From: Ochromonas danica
Lineage: Eukaryota; Sar; Chrysophyceae; Chromulinales; Chromulinaceae
NCBI GenBank assembly: GCA_015146655.1
Contig: VKHL01000126.1
Span: 19,706 to 83,705, forward strand
Length of the DNA stretch: 64,000 bases
Direction: 5' to 3'
Within the stretch, counting starts at the first letter, position 1. Each line of letters starts with the position of its first letter. Positions 45,681 to 55,800 of the stretch are shown piece after piece. The notes under the pieces are model-generated. The model was not told the DNA's origin. It ran no database searches and saw only the letters and a program-made list of their open reading frames with translations. The position numbers and the translations under genes are program-made.

Positions 45681-47850
45681 ATGTCCTTTGTCGTGAGATA
45701 TCCTGGTCGTGCTGGTGATTTTGGAATTGATATTCCAGATCAAATTCCTGCTAATTTTGTACAAACCGTGAACTATTTATGTGAACGTAAATTTCAAGTT
45801 GCTGGTGGTTTAGTTTGTAATACCGCCTCTGGAAATGCTGTCACTGTTTTCTCAAATGGAGGAGTCTATGAATATCGTGGGGGAAATGCGTCAGGTAATT
45901 GGTAGTTGTTGTCTGCTGTTGTTGTGCAATTTCTTTGAATTTCTTGATGGTGTAATTTATTTTGACGAGATTTATTTTTCTGTTTTCGATTCTTCCTTTC
46001 ATTTGACTTTCTGATTTAAAGTTGTTGTTGAACTATTTCCTTGTCCTTCAGCTGTTAATGAAGGAGGAGACGAGAGAGAACCTAAACGCAGGAAGGAGGC
46101 GACGGATACGTACGAACACTTCAAGAGTGCTGCGCTTCAAGAAGCTGACCAGCTACTTTGTGATGATGAGTCATTTACCTTTCCAGTCGAGTCTGGTGCC
46201 TCATACAAACAAGGTCACAACAAGGTGTTTGTGCGCCCAGTGGCACGACATGTGGTGTCCATTTTTAAACATGTTACATCCCCTCCAATAAATCGCAAAG
46301 GAATAATGTTGGTTGGACCCCCTGGAAGTGGCAAGGTACGAGTTTTTGTCGGTCTGTCCTTAGTTTCTTTTGTGCTCATCTGTTGTCACGTGCAGAGTTG
46401 GTGCGCTCAGTTCTTCATTTGGACATTTCTCAACGAGGGAGTCTCTGTCATCTACGAAAACGTCTTAAATAAGGAAGTGTGGGTGTACGGCCCGGGAGGA
46501 ATTAGTAGAGCTTGTCCTTATCCTGCAAATGGAGACATTCCTGAGATGAAGGTGCGTGCAAATGTGTACATCCACGACACCAAGGCAGGCGGCCAAGGAG
46601 AGGATCCCTGTGGAAGTGCTGTTGCTCGTTTGATCTTGGTTTCGTCTGCCAATTCCACTAGCGCAAAGCAATCTGCGAGATCGTTGACCAGGCTGGTCTA
46701 CACCACGCCAAGTCTGCACGAATTGCTGCGCGCTGCAGAGATCCTTGGGAAGCCTGAGGTGGATGTGCGACGTCTGTACAACAGATTCGGTGGATCAATG
46801 CGTCTGATGTTTGACACGCCGGAAACGGAAGCAGAGGACTTCATCGACAGGTGTGCGAGCACTTTGCAAGTGGACAACCTGGTGAGTGTGGTGACTGGCA
46901 ACGTGCCAGCGCACATCACCACTGGTGTAGGCCCAACCGCCCTCTTTTCGACCTTTCTGACTCGTGAAGCTGAACTTGACGTGTTCAACATGACTGAGGA
47001 CGAAGACGGAAACTACCGCGAACCTACGGATGGAACTGAATTGGACAGGCTGAGGGATGCATATATGAAAAAAGTGGAGTGGCGCATCTCCACTGATGAA
47101 GTGTTTGAGATGATGAAGGTGAAGGCGGGAGATCATATTCAAGAGTGGAATCAGCGATTTATTGCACTGGCAGCGACAAACCCAGTCATAGGAGTCAGTC
47201 GCGGCAACTGTTTTCAGATCTGCGCACCAACTGTCCTCTCAAAGGGCGGAATTTTCAAGACCCGCAAGCTTCCCAACGGCAAGGACGTATGTGAGGACTT
47301 TCATCTCCCTGTAACAGTCAAGAAGAATGTGAGTTGCAACAGCGTGGCGCAAGTGCTGCGCGACTGCATCAATGAAGACACACTGTATTCCATCTGCGGT
47401 AGTCTGCCCGCGTTCGACCTGTACAAGCCGCCGAATGTCTTCGTTCAGGTGGTGTCTAGGATTAGACCGAAGCACAACATCAACTTTGAGGCCGCCGTGC
47501 TCATAAATGCGCACTGTGTGGCAAAGGGCCTTGATGCAATTTTCTTGTTCGCTGTGCCAAGCAATACTTTTGACATCTGGCTCAGGTGCCAGTCCTTTGA
47601 CATCAAGATCGCGGGGAAGATGGCGCAGCGCTCGTTCGATAATCTTCCAAGTAATGTTGAGCGAGCAAAAGTCAGCCGCATTGTTCAGCGCGCAATCTCG
47701 GTGGACGTGGACGCGTGGGAGACGGGCGCGAGTGACAGGGCAGTGAGGGCTGAGAAAGAGACTAGGGAAGCAGCTCGGGCGCAGTTGGAGGCTGAACGGG
47801 CCATGAGAGAGGAATTAGCGGTTGTTGCGCCTGCTGCAGGAGCTGTTTAA
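45681..47850 (+). CDS. Crinkler/RHS-like P-loop NTPase
   Basis: Exons 45681-45894, 46052-46335 and 46396-47850, in phase, 650 residues. Exon 1 codes a 71-residue header of unknown type (FVVRYPGRAGDFGIDIPDQ). Exon 2 ends exactly at the Walker A motif, MLVGPPGSGK, and exon 3 begins SWCAQFFIWTFL. In order come ARLILVSSANSTSAKQ, a winged-helix-like YTTPSLHELLRAAEILGKPEVDVRRLYNRFGGSMR and a C-terminal region with FEAAVLINAHCVAKGLDAIFLF. The order P-loop, hydrophobic strand before a switch-like segment, then RFGGS.R is that of the Crinkler/retrotransposon-hot-spot NTPase family of oomycetes and trypanosomes. A nuclease-type C-terminus is possible but its catalytic residues cannot be confirmed. By eye the coding sequence is GC-richer than its neighbours, consistent with a transferred or mobile gene. 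Confidence 0.6.
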
Positions 47851-48251
47851 TGTCTACTTTCCCGCGCTTGTCACAGTCTGTGACAGTGGTGTTGTCACAA
47901 TCCGAATCTGTGACAGTAATTTTTTTTAGTATTTTTACTTATTTTTGAATGATCGAAAGAATATTTTTGGTAACTTGTTATGGTCATTATAATTGCCTCA
48001 TTTAGAGGTATAATGCCTAGAAATTTGAAAGAGTTTGAATGAAAAGGGAAAAAGATTTCAGCGAAAGATAGTCAGTCACACAGAGCTCACTTGGATGTCT
48101 AGAAAGACTCCAAGTTTCCTTGTTTTCAACGGAAAATAGTATCAATGACTCTAAAGTAAGCGATATTATCACTCAAAGGTACGGTTTATAACGAAGTCTT
48201 CAAACAGGTTTGTGTTGCTGAAGGCAGGTGCTCTCTGGACTCCTTTCTTCA
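47851..48251. other. Spacer with palindromic TGTCACAG site
   Basis: About 20 bp after the stop lies the perfect palindrome TGTCACAGTCTGTGACA (47869-47885), then a second CTGTGACAG and a T-run. These could form hairpins near the 3' end of the Crinkler-like transcript. The rest is non-coding. Confidence 0.4.
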
Positions 48252-49469
48252 CTACAAAAGCCAATTAATCAGCACATTATCCTTCTCGTAGCAAGTTCTA
48301 CAAAACAGCCGGGTCTGCTTTTCACAGATCATGCATCGTAATTGCGGATAATCTCCTTTTGCTTGCGCCAAAGCGCTCGTTGGTGTTAGCGGCGATACTC
48401 AACGCTGGATTCGATGGAACGTTTGACTAGCACTCTCTAGTTGGCTTTCTAGGCTGCTTTGATGAAAAGGGCAGCCCGCCAAGTGTGTACTTAAGTTCCA
48501 ATCCTGACCAATTGCCCATCGATTCCTCAACACATATAATCTTACCTGGAGTTAAACTAAGAGCTCTGCGATTATTAAAGCCATCAACGAAAGATCGGAT
48601 GGCATGCCATGGATCCGTTAGAAGGGAGGAGGAAGAAGAGGAAGTGGTAGTAGTAGTGGTAGTATTAGAGTTATATATAAGCATGGCTAGCACTATTGAG
48701 TGAGAAAGAGGATAGGATATTGTCGAATCGATGACGAGCCATTCCAAATCGCGAACCAAATTTAGCTGGTTGTAAAACAGATTTGACGATAGATTCTTCT
48801 CGCCAGTATTCCTGACGACAACCGGGACGAGGATCGATAGCCATAACTAGTAGCATGCCAAAAAATTAGTCAACTCTCTAGAATCGATTGGACGCAGACC
48901 TTCTCTTCGTAATATTTCGTTGGTCCCTGATAGAATCTCTGGATAACACTCCTCCATGGGGAACATAACTTTATAATAATCTAATTCGGTCATTTTTCCT
49001 TGAAGAATCTTGATTTGTTCGATTTGGTTCCAATGGAAGGTAGCTTGAACACGAATAGAATTTGTTAAATTTGTGCTATTGACTTCGACACACTGTTGTC
49101 CATGAGGAATCGACAAAGAATTACTACTGAAAAGAGAGGGTGGGGCTGAAGAATGAACAAATAAGATCGAATACCTTCCAGCGCGTACAGGTTGGCCATG
49201 GGAGGAAGATTCGAATTCTGCCGCATCAAACTCGTCAATGTCATCTTCGGTTCATGTTCACTAGCATTCTCATGCTGGACGGACGGAATATCCACAGAGT
49301 TGGGCACAACATAAGGATCAACTGTAGCTGCTGCTGCCCAAACCATTGTCCCATTCAACAGTGATCCGCAGAGTCTTTCCAAAACCATTGATAGAGGTGA
49401 TAGCACCAATTTAGTCGCGATTCTCCTTAATTTTTCCGACGACACGGTCGGAAACACGAAAAAAATCAT
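48252..49469 (-). pseudogene. Degenerate piggyBac-type (DDE_Tnp_1_7) transposase
   Basis: Several frames on the minus strand carry pieces of one transposase. 49469-49180 gives an N-terminal part with MIFFVFPTVSSEKLRRIATKLVLS. 49140-48850 covers IPHGQQCVEVNSTNLTNS to LTNFLA. The next frame has PGCRQEYWREESIVKSV and ARHRFDNIL. A further frame carries LLTDPWHAIRSFVDGFNNRR and CVEESMGNWSGLELKY. 48365-48252 ends with a zinc-binding CMICEKQT...CRTCYEK. The frame changes at a T-run near 48872 and again near 48690. Between PFSSKQPRKPTRE and the zinc finger about 200 residues of the catalytic core appear deleted. So the element is dead, as seen from frameshifts and the internal deletion. Terminal repeats are not identified. 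Confidence 0.75.
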
Positions 49470-51204
49470 TTCCTGATTTACTATTTATCAATCAAAGTTT
49501 GAATGCACACAACATGATCGAAGAAGAAAATTTACCATCCTACTATTGAGAGAACTTGAAATAGTATATATCAAAATCAAAAGTAGTCAAAATGATGGAT
49601 TATTGATTGAGAAAATGAAAGTCAAAAAGTTCCAGCGCAAAAATGTGGCGTCGTTATTTTTTTATGCTGAACTGCAAGTTTTAACTCTGAATTTCTCACT
49701 TATGGTAGTTCCTCTGTGCAAATAACCAATTCCATCACATTCCTCTTGATCTGCCCATTCTAATGATGTATTATGTTAGGGGTGTTCTCTTCAAGACGAA
49801 AGAGTTTTTATTGATATCAAATCTTTTGCATGCATGCTTTTATATATTACATACATTTCTTATTTTATTATTTCATTTCGTTTTTCCGACCATCTTGTAA
49901 CGATAATATCAAATAGCTCCATCCTTTTTACTTCCCTATGGGATTCTAAGACAAACGGGCAGACATATATTTCTCTTTATGATTATTATTTTTTACACTA
50001 TACAATATATACTATCCCTTCCCTCCCAATTTCCCTATTAAAATTATATATATTATATACTTAAATCAACAATTCTTATTTATGAAAATATCACCTATTT
50101 TTTTCATATCCATGGATATACTGTAAATAATAAATATTTTTTTTACGATTTAAAAGTCCCACAAGCAGTACTGCTAAGGTGGCGTAAGCAACCGCTATTG
50201 TACAAATTTGTTTGTCATCTATGACATTATTTTAGGTACTGTATAATACACTATGATGTAGTAGCAATAATCGGGATAGAAGAGGGAAGGAGACACTGTG
50301 TACAGGTAGTATAGTAGACCTGGTGTCTACAGTACCGCCACTGCATACCATTCTTTAGCTAGACTACTGTAGACATATGCTACTGTAGACTACTACTATC
50401 CCATCCCATGTAGTCTAACCACTTCTAATTGTATCATAAACAAAAGAACAACACAACAAACTCTAATCAATCAATCAATGATGACCAACACACGATCACA
50501 CATCCAATCCATGGCATAGCAAGGCAGACAAGATCAAAAGTGAGTGAGAATTGATGATGGCAGAACAGAACAGAGCATGCAGTTATGGTTATGGTGATGA
50601 TGATGATGTCTATAGCAGAGTGTCGCCACTTGTTAGACCTTTGAGAACAACTACCACTACCACTACCACTACCATCAAAACAAAAAATAACACCAAGAGA
50701 GAGAAGAAGTAGAAGAAGGGAAGAGAGAGGAAGTAACAATACTCACTCTCCCCAGTAGATCAAAAGTAAAAAAGGCAAGAGGATGATGCATAGAGAGAGA
50801 GTGTGTGTGAGTGAGTGTGTGTATGTCTACATCATCACCACTTAAGACTATCAAAACTAGGTCAAAAGAATCATACGATTAACCACTTGAAGGTGAAGAG
50901 AAAGACGAGAAGAAGAAGAAGAAGACTCTTGCTAAGCAAATGAATCACAATGACAGCATGAAGGAGATCATACGCAATAACCTCATCCATTACTACCACT
51001 ACCACCATTACCACTATAGCACTACTACTAACACTTCCCTTATACCACTACTAACCTTAGCATAAAGTCTGTTCTGTTTCAAATCATTCTTTTAATCACC
51101 ATCCAACACTGTACCACTTCTAATATACTAACTGGTAGTATATAGACCTATTATATATTATATATGTATATACAAAATAAACTGATTGATCAAATCCTCC
51201 TCAA
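49470..51204. other. Gene-poor A/T-rich spacer (1.7 kb)
   Basis: No reliable gene. It includes A/T-rich DNA (49780-50150), TACTGTAG motifs near 50330-50400 and simple TTACCACTACC repeats near 50985-51060. A minus-strand open stretch at 50739-50467 with a hydrophobic start lacks an ATG and is not called. Confidence 0.45.
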
Positions 51205-51705
51205 CTAACTCTCTTGATATGAGTGTCCATCTATTGTACTATCAGGTTTACTAAAATAATAAAATCCAAATAATACTAATACAACAGATAAACCTGACCA
51301 TATCATCATTAAATAGACAAGAAGATAAGCTTGTGTTGCTTGTGTTTGTTCTTCTTGTAGAAAAGCATATCGATGATAGAAGCTAGTACTAGTACCACTA
51401 GTAGTAGTAGCTGACTTGGTAGCAGTGGTAGTAGACGATGTAGAAGAGGTAGTGGTGGTGGTACTACTCCATGGCCTCTTCTTACCTCGTTGATGTAAGA
51501 AAGAAAGTTCATAGGCATTGTCTCGAATGAGCTGACGATAGTCTTCTTGTACTCTCTTGGTACCACTACCACTACCACTACTGCTACTGTTATTATTGGT
51601 TGGACTGTTATGGCCATTATTACGATTTTCATCATTTGAAGAGGAAGAAGAAGAGGAAGAGAAGGAAGTGTGTGTTGAGGTAAGATGTTCATGCATAATC
51701 ATCAT
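51205..51705 (-). CDS. Small single-pass membrane protein of unknown function
   Basis: A frame of 166 residues from the ATG at 51705 (MMIMHEHL...). The N-terminal two thirds are Ser, Asn, Gly and Thr-rich with a short ordered part, VQEDYRQLIRDNAYELSFLHQRGKKRPW. One strong membrane segment, AYLLVYLMMIWSGLSVVLVLFGFYYF, follows close to the C-terminus, which ends SKPDSTIDGHSYQES. A tail-anchor topology is possible. No family is recognised. Confidence 0.5.
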   Translation of the reverse strand: MMIMHEHLTSTHTSFSSSSSSSSNDENRNNGHNSPTNNNSSSSGSGSGTKRVQEDYRQLIRDNAYELSFLHQRGKKRPWSSTTTTTSSTSSTTTATKSATTTSGTSTSFYHRYAFLQEEQTQATQAYLLVYLMMIWSGLSVVLVLFGFYYFSKPDSTIDGHSYQES

Positions 51706-52856
51706 GGACAGCACACTGACAGCACAGACAGAGACAGACAGTCACGGTGAATGAATGCAATTGTTGATTGATTGATAGGATTGTTTGGATAGGATTAGCT
51801 AACAAAAATGGGCCTTCTTGATTGTCAAGTCTTGATGATGAATTGTACTCACTATAGTGTGTAAAATCAAAATCAAAATCACTGTCCACTGACTTGACAG
51901 CAACAACAGCAACAACAAAGTGCAAAAGAATTGTCAGTAGCAATTCTTCTATTCTAAAGGTGGAATTGCCTGCGTTTTGATGTATAGTATACCAAAATGG
52001 ACAATAATATATATCCTCCCTTCTTGTACTTCTTTGACTTGGACTACTAATGGTTGGCTTGTGGCTCTTTGGCCTCCTTTCCTTTGCGATCAAGTCAAGC
52101 AGTCCACGCCAGCAACACCCAGCACTGTCACTGACAACAAGGTTAACTTAACAGTAAACCTCGTAAAAGATGACTTTAAACTAATCTATACACTCACATA
52201 AACACCACACACACTCACCCACTTTTCACTGTGACACACCCTCCCTCCCTCCCCACACAATGGACAGAGAGAAAGTCAACTTTCTAAAGCTTTTAGTCTA
52301 CTTTCTCTCTGACAGAAGTTGTATATATTTCCGTCAGTTTTTCTACTCCGTTAAAACCAATTTGCAGTCTGCTGGTTTGGTGTAAACTGTGCATTTTAGC
52401 GTTTTTTTTGTTATGGATGCGATGGAAATGATTCCAAAATGCTCGTCATACCGTTGGCATTCCTGCTGTTTGTTTTTACAACGTTTAGTCGTTTATTTCT
52501 CTAAATACAGAGAAATAATCAATCAAACATCCAGAAGCAAAATAGAATGAAACTGATGAAGATTATAAAAAAGGATCTTGAATTACATGTTAGGGCATGT
52601 AAAGGAGCTTTCCACACTCATTTCAACTTTTTTCTAAGAGAATCAGCAGGCATGCAGACATGTTCGTTCCTATTTCGATAGGAAGCACACATACCGTAGC
52701 ATGAATGAAGATCAAGTCTTATTATAGGCATCAGCAGCAAAGCAACAATAGCAGCTTGAGTCATTTTATCCATCCAAAATGACATCTTGATTAATGAAGA
52801 TATATATAGAAATACATAACTTCTCCATACGATAATGAAAATATACCTTCTGTGTC
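51706..52856. other. Spacer (1.1 kb) between two minus-strand genes
   Basis: Contains the promoter of the small membrane protein gene and the 3' flank of the LRR gene. A GTTAACTTAACAG block lies at 52141, tracts of C and A occur at 52220-52260, and 52370-52530 is A/T-rich. A minus-strand open frame (52093-51689) has low-complexity sequence and is not called. Confidence 0.45.
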
Positions 52857-55800
52857 CTACACAACACCATCACCAGCAACAACAACAACCTCCACCACTC
52901 CCTCCTTTGATACCTTACTCTCTGCATTAACATCATCATCAACAACAACATTATCACCTTCTTTCATTGACTTTACCCATCCATTACAACTACAAAACCT
53001 ATTCACACACTCTTCCCAACACCTTCGCATTGTTTTCTTCCGCTCATCATTCAACAACATCCACCACCACCATATCCCTCCTCCTAACAATATCATCAAC
53101 AATAACACCCCCAACAACGACAACACTAAGTACAACCCCCACAACCACCCTCCCTCATCTCCTGCTGGGTCAAACACATACCCTGCATAGAACAATGGCA
53201 CCAGCAACAACAAAGGCTGACCTGCTCGCATCAAACTAGACCCCATCCGACCACATTCTCCTCCCAACTCTAACAACAACAACTTCTTCATCCCCTTCTC
53301 CTTCTCCTTCTCCATTGACTTCCCCTGACTCTCCCACTTGCCTCTTCTAACTCCTTCATCACCTACTAACACACCCTCACCTAACACACTCTTCTCCACC
53401 TCTTCACACGCCTTCTCTTCCTCACCACCATCATCATCATCATCAACCTTCATCTTACCCTCTTGCCTCTCCTCCCTCACACTCACACTCGCCTCCTCCA
53501 CTACTGACTCTTCACCTTCCTTCTTCTCCTCCAATACTTTATTATCCACCTCCTTCCCTTCTCCTACCTTTCCTCCCCCACACACTCCTTGCCTTGCTTC
53601 ACTTTCCACTTCCTCCTTACCTAAACCACTCTCACTCACACTCTCAACACCCTCACTACACAAACACCTCTCCAACACACGCAACCAACCCAACTGAGTC
53701 AAATAATTCTCTTTGCTGCGGCACCAATCCACATACAGTACCACACCCAACACAAACAGAGGGTACAATATACCAATCAATACATACTTGTAGGCAAATA
53801 CATAGGCATAGTCCACCAACATCGCTGAGCTGCATTGATAGGTGTAGCTGAAGGGAGGAGAGAAGTCGATCGAATGAGTTCCTGTTTGATATACTGTGCA
53901 ACCCAACTCACTAAACTCGGCACATTCCAAAAATGAATAGGAAGCTGTGATGGTGTTAGGAGAAGCAAACACATAGTAGAAACAATCCGAACTCGCCACC
54001 ATCGTGGCCAGACATGGAGCCACGATCGTGTTGAACAACATCAAACTACTCATAAACCTCACATTCTCCTCATGCAATCCCTCTCTCCTTATCCCTCCCA
54101 CGATTTCTCCTCTTCCTCCTTCCTCAACGCTTCTCTCTTCACCCTCCTCTTCTTCATGATGCTGTAAGGGCTGCAACAACTTCACCACACCCACCTGCAC
54201 CACCATGCTCCAACACACCTTGAACACCGACAGCGCCACTGACAACATCATCGCACTCCACCTCTGCAGCTGCAAGTAAATGTACACGTAGAAACCATTC
54301 ACCACCAGCACGATGATGATATTCACCACAGCGATACATACTTTCATGGCCAACACAGCGCGCCAATCGGCCTTCGACCTCTTCCATCTTGCTTTCGTGC
54401 CGTCCTTCTCCTCGTCTTGCTGCTTCTGCTCATCCTTAGCTGTACTAGCATTGCCCTCTCTTCCGCCTACCATTTCATTATGGATGAAAGCATCTGCACC
54501 TGCTCCGTCACACTGCAGACAACTACTTTCCCCTACACGTATCAATGATCCTTTCTTACCACCCTCTTCCACAGGAACACTCCCGTCACGTCCTCTCAAC
54601 ACAGCCTCACTCGTGATCTCGACCTCTCCTGAAGCCTCATCCAACCTCTTAAAGCGATACGACAACATGCTTCTCACTCCTCGCAACCACATCCCTCCCG
54701 ACACACACAGCAAACACACGAAATACGCCACCAACACACTCGACGCCCCCACTCCACTCAAATACGCCGCCGACAACGTCCATGCATATTCATTGTCATA
54801 GGAACCATAGAACACCGTCAGACTGCCATACACTGACCCTCCCACACACGCCATCACTACCACCAACCAAAACACACACCAACGAACCTCATGCAACAAC
54901 CTTCCTGCCTGCAAGATGTTCAGCAGCATGGCTCTCTTCTTCTCTGACTTATAAGCTCTCCCTCTTTTCCTCCCTCCTCTTCCAACCTGCCGACCTGATG
55001 CTACCGCCAACTGTCGATAGAAGGACTTCCACACTCGACTGACAGATTGAAACACCTCTTCACTTACGCTCTTCCCATCAACACCAGACACACATCCAAG
55101 CCACTCACTTTCATGCCATTGCCTCAAATCTTCTTGCCACTCCTCCAAACGAACAAACAAGTAGTAGCTCTGCAACTGATTATACAACCACTCATACCAT
55201 GAGGAATTAGACGAACAGGAACATGCCAAACAGGAAGATGACGAGGAAGATGGAGACTTCATCTCACCCTCTCCTACTTCACCTCCTACCACCCCTATCT
55301 TCACCACACTGCGCTGCTTCTTCTCTCTCTTCACAAAGTACACAACAAACAACAACAGACCAAACACAAACAACAATCCTGTCCATACCAACAAAGAACT
55401 ATTCAGATCATCCGACCCACAACCATACTGCAAACGATAAGGATCGGTCTCGGGAACATCGTTCTCCAGATCTCTCTCAGGACAAGCAAACAAGTTACCT
55501 CGTAACATATCCACTTCTCCTCCTGACCCTGAAGACCCTTCTCCTATCTCATAATAGAAACCTGGAATATGACCTGACAGGCGATTGATGTTCAAGTAGA
55601 CTGAAGCCTGAGGAGAAAACCCACCTTCTCCATCAGAGGAAGAAGAGCTACTATCCTCTGCTTCGTCTTCTGACTCTTCACTGTCCCAATCCTCATCCTC
55701 ATCCTCTTGCTCTAACTGCAACTCTCCTTTCAACTTGTTGTAGCTCACATCCAAACTCACCCAACGACTCCCTCCTCGCAATGGACCAGGAAGACTGCCG

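Noticed and set aside
48252-49469. A functional spliced transposase with a 29-bp intron
   Set aside because: A 29-bp intron is too short to trust, and other frame breaks plus the internal deletion remain.
50467-50739. Minus-strand frame with a hydrophobic start
   Set aside because: Only a TTG start; Gly-Ser and Ile-Thr repeats from microsatellite DNA; no recognised sequence.
51689-52093. Minus-strand frame overlapping the small membrane protein gene
   Set aside because: Overlaps the start of a better gene and is low complexity; perhaps leader sequence.
53338-55588. Plus-strand frames inside the LRR gene
   Set aside because: Thr/Pro/Ser/His composition is the complement of the Val/Gly/Glu-rich coding strand.
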